Source of the DNA: Chiua virens
Lineage: Eukaryota > Basidiomycota > Agaricomycetes > Boletales > Boletaceae
Assembly: GCA_019787685.1 (NCBI GenBank)
Contig: JAHNUO010000008.1
Coordinates: 1,364,001 to 1,428,000 of the forward strand
Direction: 5' to 3'
DNA: 64,000 bases
Positions 52,556 to 63,044 of this stretch are shown piece after piece. Made by a program: the position numbers and the translations under genes. Numbering within the stretch: position 1 is the first letter of the stretch; each line of letters starts with the position of its first letter. A model generated the notes under the pieces. The model had not been told where the DNA came from. It made no database searches and worked only from the letters and a program-made list of their open reading frames with translations.

Positions 52556-52830
52556 TGTCATTTGTGAGAGTTGATTTATGTTATTGCAGTATCCCTTGGG
52601 TGCACATCGACATTGTTAAACCAGAATATAAACGTAAAGCGTTATTGGCATTAATATTGGTGTGCATATATTCCCGTTCAAATTCTAGGGGTCCCCCAAA
52701 ACGAAAGACCATCTCGAAATCCGCGGACGTTGGTATACTCCGCTCGTTGTGTCCCTTCCTGGGATATTTTTCCTTTTCTACAATTGCCCTGCGATCTTGT
52801 TCATCGTGTGGATATCTAGAAATTGTTGGG

Positions 52831-54905
52831 TTAGTTGGTGAGTTCGTTTTCCGTTCGCTGGCGATGACCGAGTAACGCCCTCTGTTTCGCTTCCTCTGCG
52901 TTCCGGATAATCCCCTTGAGAATCTCTTCGTCCCAGTTGGTACCAAAGCAAATCACGCCATACTCGCAGATACCGACAGTGAACAGTCCAATGACTTGAC
53001 CTGTAAAACGTCGGTCAAGCGTCGACAGCAAAATTGGATACCAGCCATACCAATCCAGAGACCTTGCAAACCAATGTGTTGCCTGAATGCGAGCGTGATC
53101 CCGATGGGCAGCGCCAACACGTAGTAGGCGATGATGTTGAAAAATGCACCGAGGTGCTGACGACCTGATTGTCGATGCTCGGTCTACCTGAGAATGCAGA
53201 TGAGGAAGACATGCGCACCTTGTCCGCGGAGAATGCCACCGCACGAATTTGCCAATCCGTCTGCAATCTATTCGTACTCAGGTGTCGGGCGATGATTCCA
53301 TATTGCCCGGGGGCTTACCTGGAAGGAGGCGACGAGCGGCATAACCTTGCTCACGAGACGCACGACGTCTTCGTCGTCGCTGAATAGGTAGCCAAATTGC
53401 TATGGACAGCTTTCAGACCTCGTCAAAGAAGCCTGAGGCAGAAAGACTGACATTTCTGGTGGCCAAAAGGACGATCATGATCGTAAAGCCGACTAATACG
53501 CTGACAAGTGCACACGCGTGTGCTGCCGCACGGGCGCCAACAGCGGATCTTGCCCCGATGAGGTTTCCAATGCGATTGGAGGCGACGACGCCTAGTGTGG
53601 GTTATCATGTCTCGACTCGGCCAGATTTGGTTCCAAACAAGACGTACCAAAGCCGAATGGGATCGTCGCGATAACTTGAAGATCAAGGTCAGTCCCAAGT
53701 ACAAGATTTAAGGAAGAGGCTGACTTTGATCTGTAGTCATGATGACGGATTGGGCTGCCAGAGAAAGCTCGCCCAGCCGTCCAGCAGCAAGTGCAACGAT
53801 CTCAAACGCTGCCCTATTGGGTCGTTGGTGTGCGGAATTATTCTGCGACGTTGAAATGAACATACCATTCAGTGCCGACCATCAGAATGCCCGGGAGCGC
53901 CAGCGTGAGGAATGCGCGGCAACTTTTGACGTTGAGAACGGCTTTGAGCTGTAAACCGCCCCAAGTCTCGTTGGCTCTGTGAGCGGGCGACAACCACGTG
54001 GCGATGATCAAGAGGAAGAACGCAAGCCAATAGATGATGGAGAGCGCTACTGGACAGCCAAGCATGCCCAGCTGGGTATAGTGTACCAGGACGACGTTCA
54101 AAGCAAGATTGATGGGCCAGACGACGATCAAGACCAACGTCGCGGCGCGCATGATGCCTATCGGCCGTGTCAGGCGAGCCCGCATCAAGCACTCGACGAC
54201 GTACCCTGGCACTGCAAGTATTTCTTGAGCGATTCAAACGCGATGAATCCCGGGGCTGCAACGATGAGTATGCGCATGATGTCCTGCACGTCTTTGCAGA
54301 GCCCAACCGGCTCTCCGATCGCCAACAGTACGGGTTCGATAAAGTACCATAACACGCCGACGGGGATGAAGAGCGCCCACAGGAGGAGGATGCACCGCTG
54401 TAAATGGAGCGATAGGTCGGTTTTATGGATCCCACCGGTAAACGCTTGTGATCCGAGGGTGTCGAGCGCAGATCCGCCGCCGAGCGCGACACACCACCCT
54501 GCAGACGGGAGACATTATGGGACCCTAGACGCGAGCGTTGGATCATGGAGAGTACTCGCCAGTCACGAACGCCAGCATCATGGAGAATGCGGCGGCGGAG
54601 AGTTCTTCGGGGCCGAGACGACCGGTGACGACGATGGCGACAGTCTGTACCGAGTTTTGGAGGATGTAGGATAGGATGACTTATGGTCACGGTCAGACTA
54701 TCGGTCTTACATTGGCAGTTGGACGAAAGTGGTTCGTACCGGGGATGGAATCGACGACCAGAGAGGCGAGCAGTTTCGGCCCAAAGTGGTGGGCCGCGCC
54801 TCCCTCTTCGGGAATTGATAGGATTGGCGGAGAAGCAAGGTTGTTCAGCTGTCGCAACAGACGTCCCGTCTTCGGAAGCAAAGGTGAAGTTTCTTCGACG
54901 TTCAT
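52831..54905 (-). CDS. MATE-family multidrug/toxin extrusion transporter
   Basis: Cation-driven efflux carrier of the MOP superfamily with about twelve membrane helices. From the ATG at 54905 it starts [20 protein letters not shown], a cytoplasmic leader with a dileucine-like motif seen in fungal MATE proteins. Helices then read [80 protein letters not shown] and LATWLSP-type loops. The second half repeats the pattern ([40 protein letters not shown]). It ends [10 protein letters not shown] at 52831. The gene has about six introns. It is convergent with the disulfide isomerase gene, 276 bp apart. Confidence 0.88.
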
Positions 54906-55494
54906 GTTTATTTACTCAGAGATGGGCTGAAAAAAAAAAAGATGAAGATGAAAGTGAGCTTTCATTTGTTCGGAGATGCGGAACCGAGCTTATAACGCAA
55001 CAGACCCGAACTTGTTGCATAAGCAGCCCTATAGCCGTCATCGTACACGTTGTGATTCCGTTGAACGTCGTGGCTTTCCTCCTCGGGATTCTTTTCTAAA
55101 CGTGGCTTGCATCGTGCTGATGCTGGTAACCAAGTGGTCTTCGCAGATTATTTTTCCATGGCGTGATCGTGTCGTTCCGGCCGATATGTCTGAGTAACAG
55201 AGTTGTGTCTCGCTTCGAGCGCACTGCTGCCCACTTTTTTGCAAATAGGTTTGCCTCGAGGCTGACAAACTGATGATTTCTTATCTATAGAGTTCATAAC
55301 TTTCGGACGATATGGTGGCATGAGGCAAGGAGAGATCATTCTTTTCCCAAGAGAAAGTCCTTTTAGCTGGGCGAAACTGGCCTTGGAGTTCAACTCAAGG
55401 TCCACCTCCCATTTGTTGATTGCCTTCTTCAGCTCGATCGCAGCGTTGCCTATTCTCTTATCCATTTCCTCGTTAGTTTGACTGTTTGTTCGAC
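54906..55494. other. Intergenic region upstream of agmatinase copy 1
   Basis: Contains the divergent promoters of the MATE gene and agmatinase copy 1. The segment 55287-55390 is similar to 57655-57745, upstream of copy 2. Confidence 0.5.
55287..55390 (+). repeat. Duplicated upstream segment, copy 1
   Basis: Shares ttcggacg-tggtggcatgagg, then an aagagaa step and cttttagctgg/cttatcagctgg, with 57655-57745. The shared stretch lies about 110-210 bases before each agmatinase start and suggests that the promoter was duplicated along with the gene. Confidence 0.6.
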
Positions 55495-57170
55495 ATGCGC
55501 TTCCAGTTATCTGCTCTCGTCGCTGCTGCGATGGTTCATGTCACTGTCGCACACGACGCCCGTGAACAGATGCCTCTCGGATACGTCAAGTATCCCTATC
55601 AGGCGGTGTACCCCGGTGACAACGAAGGTAGCGTCATATCGTTCCACACCTGACTGAATGGCTAACGGCGCACATAGTTACTGCTGACTCCATCTTCTCT
55701 GGCATCACTACATTTGCAAGGTTACCGTGGGTGCAGTGCCTCGGTAAAGACAAAGACGCCGCATTTGATATTGCCTTCGTCGGCGCACCGTTCGTAGGTG
55801 GCATCGGTGCGCGTTCCGACCCGCTCTAACAACGGTGCAGGACACCGGTACTTCATACCGTCCCGGGGCCCGCTTTGGGCCTTCAGGTATTCGTGCGGGG
55901 TCACGTCGTCTGACGTTGTACGGTGGCTACAATGTCCCCCTCGAAGTGAATCCGTTCCTGTCTGGCCTCAAGCTCGTCGACTGCGGTGACATCCCTGTCA
56001 CCCCTTATGATAACAAACATGCCATCCAACAGATCGAGAACGGTCACAAGGAGCTCCTCCACAGGCCAGCGTTCTCTCCTCTCGGGAATGATTCATTGAC
56101 AGGACAACCGCTCGTTCCTATTTCTGCGGATGGAAAACACCATCCGAGAGTCGTCACGCTCGGCGGGGACCATACGATCGTCCTTCCGCTCCTCAGGTAA
56201 GCGTTGGCATCCCGCCGTATGCCTACTTTTATTTACCGGATGATTAGGTCCATCCATTCCGCCTACGGACCTATTTCCGTCATTCACTTTGACTCGCACC
56301 TCGATACTTGGAAGCCATCCGTTTTTGGAGGCGCACCGTCGGATCAAGCGGCCATCAACCATGGGACCTACTTTTATTGGGCCAGTCAGGAAGGCTTGAT
56401 CAAGAACGGCAGCTCTATTGCAAGTATCCTGTCTCCTTTCTCATTTCTTCATTTTCCCCCCTGTTTCGAACGCTTTGATCCTAGTTTGTCCGTTGATTTT
56501 TAGCACGGTGCGATTCGGACGACGCTGTCTGGTCCAGCGGACTATGCAAACGATGACGCCTCTGGGTTCCAGAGGATAGAGGCGCGTGAAATTGACACGA
56601 TCGGTGGGTCTCAGATCGAGTGAGAGACGTGTGCGTACTGACGGGCTGACCCCAACCCGTTCTTTTCGTCCTATGTCGACAGGCACCGACGGTATCATCA
56701 AGAGAATTCGGGAGACCGTTGGTAATCGCCCGGTATACCTGTCGATCGACGTACGTTAGATCACGATTATGTCTAGTTTTACGCGTGACTTACATACATA
56801 TCCCTCTCGGACAGATTGACTCGATCGATCCCGCGTTCGCGCCTGCGACGGGCACGCCCGAGACAGGAGGTAATTCCGTTTTCTCCGACCGCATTACGCA
56901 ACAAGACTGATATCACGTTCTAGGCTGGTCGACCCGTGAACTGCGCACGATTCTGCGCGGCTTGGACGGTCTTTACATCGTTTCGGCCGACATTGTCGAA
57001 GTCGCCCCTGCGTACGATACGAACGCCGAGTTGACCACCATGGCCGCCGCCGATGTCAGTCCTTTTTTTTCTTGACACGCTGCTTGATCTGATTCCGGGC
57101 GTTACGCTAGGTTTTGTACGAGGTGGTCAGCGTGATGGCGAAAACGCCTCTCGGCAAAGTTGCCAACTAA
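55495..57170 (+). CDS. Agmatinase/ureohydrolase family protein with signal peptide, copy 1
   Basis: Mn-dependent ureohydrolase, expected to cleave agmatine or a related guanidino compound to urea and an amine. The ATG at 55495 starts a signal-peptide-like leader, MRFQLSALVAAAMVHVTVAH. Then come VTADSIFSGITTFARLPWV, DIAFVGAPF joined to DTGTSYRPGARFGPSGIR, and the metal-binding motifs: VVTLGGDHTIVLP (His ligand), VIHFDSHLDTW (two Asp and one His; first Asp codon 56291-56293) and LSIDIDSIDPAFAPATGTPE (two Asp). WSTRELRTILRGLDG and VEVAPAYD are also typical. It ends KTPLGKVAN at 57170. Seven or eight short introns. All metal ligands are present. A secreted or vacuolar site is inferred from the leader. 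Confidence 0.88.
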
Positions 57171-57852
57171 AGTCTAATCCAAGGTATCAATATAATCACA
57201 CGAGGTGAACGTGATCAGGAAAATTCGGGTTTATCGTTTACGAGTTTGTAGATCGTCTTTTGATTTGTTTCCCCTTTTTTCCATCTTCCAGTATTGTGAC
57301 AGGTTCATTGTACAGTATGTATTCCGTCTTAGAATGCAATCGCTATCACTCGGAAGTGGCACCTGTCTTTTCGGGAACGAACTGTCGAAGAGTTATTCGC
57401 TTATGTACAGTACGTAACATTTCCGAATCGGACACCTTGCGTCCCGCCGGTGATGCTGGTAAATTTCCTTCTTTTTGAGGCCGCCAATGGAGCATCCGAA
57501 TCGTCACACGTCACAGCCAAATGCCTTTGCATCTCTCCATGGCATGATTACTTCGTTCAGGACAGAATTGTCACTCGACTCGGTTGCATCTAATGTTCCT
57601 TTCTCTTTTCCATTACATCTGCCTCGAGGCTTAAAAAATGGCGACCGCTTATCTAAATAGTTCGTATCTTTCGGACGGTGTGGTGGCATGAGGCGCAGGT
57701 AAAAGAAGTTTCTCAAGAGAAGAAAACCTTATCAGCTGGTCGTGATTCATCTTGAACGCACGCAAAATCCACCTACCATCCGTTGAGAGCTCGATCGTCG
57801 CTTTGTCGCTGCTCTTACTCATTCCTTGTTGTTACACAGTTCTCATTGCGAG
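57171..57852. other. Intergenic region between the two agmatinase copies
   Basis: Carries the second copy of the duplicated upstream segment (57655-57745). No gene. Confidence 0.5.
57655..57745 (+). repeat. Duplicated upstream segment, copy 2
   Basis: Similar to 55287-55390 before agmatinase copy 1. The distance between the two copies, about 2.37 kb, equals the spacing of the two start codons. Confidence 0.6.
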
Positions 57853-59565
57853 ATGCGCACCTTTTTGTCCATCTTGGTGGCTTTCACAATCGCTCGTGTC
57901 ACCGTCGCACATGAAGCCGGTAAACAGACGCCTCTTGGATACTTCAACTTTCACCATCAGGCGATGTACCCTGGCGATAACGAAGGTAGTGGCATACTAT
58001 TTCTCATCGCAGTTTTCACCCCAACCGAACGACCTAGTTACCGCTGATTCCATCTTTTCCGGCATCACTACGTTTGCAAAGTTACCGTGGGTGCAATGTC
58101 TCAAAGATAAAGACGTTGTATTTGATATTGCCTTCATCGGCGCTCCGTTTGTAAGCGGCGTTCCATGTGCGTTGTCACTCTGACGGTAGGAATGATAAAT
58201 TTCGTAGGATACTGGCACTTCATACCGTTCTGGGGCCCGCTTTGGTCCGGCTGGGATCCGTGCAGGGTCACGTCGTTCGAGGTTGTGTGGCGGCTACAAT
58301 GTCCCACTCCAAGTGAATCCTTTCCTGACTGACCTGAAGATCGTCGACTGCGGTGATATCCCCGTCACCCCTTATGACAACAAACATGCCATCCAACAGA
58401 TCGAAGACAGTCACAAGGAACTCCTTCACAGGCCAGCGTTTTCCCCTCTCGGAAATGATTCCTTGACGGGAAAACCACTCGTTCCTATTTCCGTTGATGG
58501 AAAACATCACCCGAGACTCATTACACTCGGTGGTGACCATACGATTGTTCTTCCCATTCTTAGGTAGGTCCAAAGTACTAAAGTCCCGTCATCTATGAGC
58601 TTAAAGGCACTGGATGATCAGGTCTATCTACTCTGCTTATGGTCCGATCTCGGTGATCCACTTTGGCTCCCACCTCGATACATGGAGGCCATCTGTCTTT
58701 GGGGGCGCTCTGTCGGATCAAGTGGCCGTCAACCACGGAACGTGCTTTTACTGGGCCAGTCGGGAAGGCCTGATCAAGAATGGCAGTTCCATTGCAAGTA
58801 TCTTGTTTCCTTTTGTCCCCTCTTCATTATTTTCTCTTTTGAGTCAATCGAACGTTCTGATCCTAGCTTACCCAACAATTTCTAGCACGGTGCGATTCGG
58901 ACGACATTGTCTGGTCCAGCAGACTATGCAAACGATGACGCTTCTGGATTTCAAAGGATAGAGGCGCGCGAAATCGACATGATTGGTAGGTCTCACTGGC
59001 AGATTAATTGCACGAGTTGTTTGCTGATGCGGTGGGTCCGGCCTGCTTTTCGGATCCCATCTGTGGACAGGTACGAACGGCATCATCAAGAAAATTAGGG
59101 AGACTGTTGTTGATTGCCCTGTATACCTGTCGATCGACGTGCGTTGTTTCATGTCTTGTTTATGCATGACTTACAGTATGCCGGCCAGATTGACTCGCTC
59201 GATCCCGCGTACGCACCCGCGACAGGTACACCAGAAACGGGAGGTGGAACTGTTTTCCGCGTGCATCATGCGACATCCTCTAATATATTTTAATTATAGG
59301 CTGGTCGACGCGTGAACTGCGCACGATCTTACGTGGTTTAGATGGTCTTCACATTGTCTCTGCCGACATCGTCGAAATCGCGCCTGCGTACGATACGAAC
59401 GCTGAATTGACTTCCATGGCGGCTGCCGATGTGAGTCCTCGCCAATGTTTCTTTCCTTACTTTGCTACATTAAAGGCGGGCCCTGGCTGTGATTAGGTCT
59501 TGTATGAAGTGATAAGCGTGATGGCGAAAACACCTCTCGGCAAAGTTGTCAATGTAAAATTGTGA
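57853..59565 (+). CDS. Agmatinase/ureohydrolase family protein, copy 2, with a substituted metal ligand
   Basis: Tandem duplicate of copy 1 with the same exon pattern. Starts at 57853 with a leader (MRTFLSILVAFTIARVTVAH), continues VTADSIFSGITTFAKLPWV, DTGTSYRSGARFGPAGIR, LITLGGDHTIVLP and LSIDIDSLDPAYAPATGTPE, and ends GKVVNVKL at 59565. All exons stay open with good splice sites. However, the DxHxD metal motif reads VIHFGSHLDTW: the first Asp is Gly (GGC at 58665-58667, GAC in copy 1). In characterised ureohydrolases this Asp bridges the two Mn ions, so activity should be lost or much changed. The frame is otherwise preserved, which suggests the protein may still be made in another role or that the change is recent. 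Confidence 0.85.
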
Positions 59566-59799
59566 ATTGGAAAGAATCTAAAAGAAGTTTTTTAGTTTGA
59601 ATTTCCTGTAACTATATATTTAAGTATCGTATGGTATACGACCGGGATGTTTCTATTGAACTCTTGGCTCTTGATCTTCTATACCGGCGAATTCTATGAT
59701 CTATGTCTAAGGTGGTCCCCTGTCAATGATGTAGCCCGTCGAGAGAAGGAACGAAACAAAAAGATAGCAAGTCTAGTCTTTTGCGTTAAAAAGGCAACA

Positions 59800-60078
59800 C
59801 ACGTGCCACTGCCAGACCCAGTTTCCTCCCCGCTCGACCTCGTTCACCGCTTCCTCGTGTACGAGCCTGCTCGCCAGCTCCGTCCCTCCGAGGCCCTCGG
59901 ACATCCTTGGTTCAAAGCTGATCCTGGGTTGGTGTTACCCACGGATGCGGATTGCATAGCGTATCCGTCGTGGGTGGTGGAAACGGGAACGGTGGTGCGT
60001 ACATTCGCCTTGGAAGAGAAAACGCGCACGGTCGGCGATCTGTTGCAGATGCAGGGCATTGTCAGAAAAGAAATGTAG
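59800..60078 (+). pseudogene. C-terminal fragment of a protein kinase
   Basis: The frame reads LDLVHRFLVYEPARQLRPSE then ALGHPWF, which is subdomain XI at the end of a Ser/Thr kinase catalytic domain (CMGC-like), followed by a tail with LEEKTRTVGDLLQMQ and a stop at 60078. No ATP-binding loop, HRD, DFG or APE motif is found upstream; instead agmatinase copy 2 ends at 59565. It is thus the 3' remnant of a kinase gene whose main part is missing. A very short in-frame gene using an upstream ATG (59647) is possible but would have no kinase function. Confidence 0.65.
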
Positions 60079-60589
60079 AAATTGCTTATTGGACGCGTGA
60101 TCGCATCAAGGGTTGGTACGTGCATTCTAAAGCATAAGTAGGAGCTAGTATCCTTTCAAGTGACGTCACACAGTGCGTCTGAAACATAAAACAGGAGTAA
60201 ACGAACTAGCGAGTAGTAGTGTATCATGAGGGAAAGTGTACCTGTCATCCGAGCTCGGGTGGATGCATCGAAGAGTGAGATGGAGCTGGGTGCGGACTCG
60301 GCGAGAAGAATTGCCGTCCGAGTCGACACGTTGTATGATTTGACTTTCTTGTCGCTACATGTGTGGTGGTCCATGCAAGCCAGTGGCATACTGCGACACT
60401 ATCTTGGTGTCAATAGTGAGCAGTGTGTCCAGTGAAACTCACCGTAAGAAGAAAAGATGCCAATCTTGGGCTCTCAATCGCGATCATACTCTGAGCAAAT
60501 CACACCACGCTCGCCAGACGCCATGTCCTTGGCCACCGTGTACTTTGGCTGACAAACCTCTCAGGGTATTTCCCACAGTGACGACGAAG
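60079..60589. other. Region between the kinase fragment and the GH31 pseudogene
   Basis: A plus frame from about 60226 (MRESVPVIRARVDASKSE) may belong to the decayed 5' end of the GH31 gene, but I cannot match it to the family. Confidence 0.35.
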
Positions 60590-62706
60590 AGCGGAACATT
60601 TTGGAACAGAAGCAGTCTTCAAGCAGACCCGCAGCCACCAGGTTGAAGGTGCCGAAGGCGAACGGCTCCCGTTGCAAGTCAATTCCACGGCCTAGTTTGA
60701 GAGCGAGCAACAGGACGCTTGATGGGAAGAGACGTGGTGGACTTGGACAGATTCGAAGCCCAAGGGTAGGTCACCGTACCACATTATAAGTCTCTCATCA
60801 CGACTAACGCGTAAACCACTTAGCAACATGACCATTCCCTCTACGACTGGTCCTGACGTTGCTCATTCGGACCCTTATCAACTGTACAGCTCTGACGGCT
60901 CAGGAGATTTTCCCGTCGCCGTGTTCGATGCCAGTGATTGGCAACGATCTGTAGATCAAGATCGGAAAGCAAAACGACACGGAGGCTCACTGGATCGATG
61001 AATCTGACATCTTGACATGTTCATTCTCCTAGTCCTGACCCTGACTGTCTTTTCTCTACGCGCGCCTTACGGAGACACCCATACCTCCCCGTTGTTCTCC
61101 ATCATGTGTCATCAATGTCGCTGGAATTATGTCAACGGTCGATGTGCTGGGTGTATTGAAGCGGTTCGATGAAGCGAATATAGACGTCTTTTGGCTCGAT
61201 ATCGAGTATTCCGGCGGACACAGTACTTTATGTGGGACGAGAATGCGTTCCCTGACTCGGTCGAGATGGTTGTAGACATCGAGGGCGAGCAGCGAAAGGT
61301 GCGTTTTAGTGATCGGAGTGTTGATGGGTCTCAATTAGACACATAGACAGTCATTATCATCGAACCCAGTCTCGAAGGCGAGTCCGACTGTCCTGATTGC
61401 GTCTGGTATCGGTGTGCTTGTGAATCCCAAGTCGGGTGAAGGTGAGCACAGGGTAAGTGATGCTTTCGCTCTGACTCGTCGCGACAACTGATACGCTTGT
61501 CTTAGATAAGGTTGGCCCGGATATTCCTCGTGGATCGACTTTTTCAACCCAAACAACTGGGATTTGTGGATCGAATCATCCAAGATCAAGAGTACAGATG
61601 GCCCTGTAGCATGGACGCAGAGTTCGGAGAACGTGTGTATTTGGAACACGAATGTGATCTGTCGCCTTTCTAGCTTTTTCTTTCCGATTTAAAGGTCAAA
61701 ATTTTAAGGCCTTTCACTTCGGTGATCAACGGTCCCGAGATCTCGATGCAAAGGGATAACGTCCATTAAGTATGGTGGAGTCAGTTGGGAGCACCGAGAC
61801 GTGCATAACATCAATGGCATGCTTTATGTAAGTGTCCTCATCGGTCACGGTCCTCTGGGTTTTACTCACTGCTGCACTCGCCTTCATCAGGCCAATCAAA
61901 CCTACGTCGTCTATCACTATTCGGATTCTCCCAAACTCCCACCTGTATTCACGCGTGCCTACTATGCCGGTATCCAACACTTCGCGGCAATATGGACTGG
62001 TGACAACCTTGGCAAATGGTAGGAAGAGCGAAGATGGTTCTTTCAAATGGGCTCGGTGGAGTGTTTGTAGGGCCAACGTCCCATCGTTTTCTTTGCTACA
62101 GTTGGCATTTCTAACGCGTCTTCTGAATCCTCCTTGGTAACCCCGAATCCGAGATGCTTGCGAGGCGTTACGGGATTGGTGTTATTCTCACCGTTCTTTC
62201 GACCACATATGCACGTCGACGCGAACCGCCGCGAGCGGATGAGGCCTACAAGGGTATGATCAAAGACGTGTTGAAGTTTGGACAGGCGAGGTTGCTGATT
62301 TGGTAGAACGGTGTGACGGGAGTACCCATCCTCCGGTAGGTCTCTTCATCATTATTTGCGGAACGAGTTTGGTGCTGATACGCATTCGTGACAGCTAGCC
62401 ACAATACGTGCTGTTGCCCGAGGACGAACAAGGCTTCGGAATTGATGATCAAATTTATCACGGTGACAGAGCGAGACATGACCTCTGCCTGCCAACCACT
62501 CAGATGCACAAGTTACTATGCCTATTTCTCATACACGGCCCATCGTTCATCCATGTTGCAAGCCCTGGCCGGACCATCACTGTCCCAGCGGTCCTATTGA
62601 TCCCGCAGACGGTATGGACCTTTCGTCGACACACGGTCATCGCACTGCTTGACGGTGTACCGATGACAGAACCAGGACGCGAGTCAGTCGGCGGTGATGA
62701 GGACTA
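60590..62706 (+). pseudogene. Decayed glucosidase II alpha subunit (GH31)
   Basis: An intact version trims glucose from N-glycans in the ER. Family motifs appear in the right order but in changing frames: WEETWWTWTDSKPKG (about 60723), HSDPYQLY (about 60880), FSIM-HQCRWNYVN (about 61100), FDEANIDVFWLDIEYSGG (about 61166), FMWDENAFPDSVEM (about 61227), GVLVNPKSGEGE, GYSSWIDFFNPNNW, ENVCIWNTN, INGPEISMQRDN, WEHRDVHNINGM, FTRAYYAG with WTGDN, GNPESEMLARRYG, EAYKGMIKDVLKF, GVPILR and PGRTITVPA. In-frame stops stand at 60693 and 60720, with frameshifts near 61140, 61220, 61400 and 61770. The catalytic nucleophile region WNDMNE reads WNTN, so the Asp is gone. Several lesions, hence an older loss than the enoyl-CoA hydratase. 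Confidence 0.85.
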
Positions 62707-62988
62707 GTGTGTCGATGGATCTTCGACCATTGGACGGGTTCGTAGTGGCTGGAGTGCGAAGCGGACGGCTGTCGTTGGTGTTACTGAGAGGCGAGGAGCG
62801 GGTACGGTGGTAATCTGATTGAGTATGGATATGTCAAAGTGCCGCGGGTCAAGGTGGTTGATCACCGGCACCGGTCGCGTCTCGAGAGAGAATGGTGTCG
62901 CCAAAGTCTTAGCCATAAGTAGTAAGCCGAGTAGAGGCAATGCAATTCGAGGTGGCTGAATGTCAATGGTGTTGTGGGTTATTGACAC
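62704..62988 (-). CDS. Possible small secreted protein
   Basis: An uninterrupted 94-codon frame. After a short polar start the N-terminus has a hydrophobic core (IALPLLGLLLMAKTLATP) like a signal peptide, then a Pro/Thr-rich mature part without cysteine pairs. It overlaps nothing certain, and its stop lies against the end of the GH31 pseudogene. It may be a chance frame. Confidence 0.3.
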   Translation of the reverse strand: MSITHNTIDIQPPRIALPLLGLLLMAKTLATPFSLETRPVPVINHLDPRHFDISILNQITTVPAPRLSVTPTTAVRFALQPLRTRPMVEDPSTH

Positions 62989-63044
62989 GGACTCTCCTCA
63001 GAACTTTCTCATAGTCGACGCCGAGCTCACAGCAGCTAAGTACA

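Noticed and set aside
53869..54690. 273-codon Arg/Ser-rich minus-strand frame
   Set aside because: It is a shifted reading of the MATE transporter exons, whose true frame carries the conserved helices.
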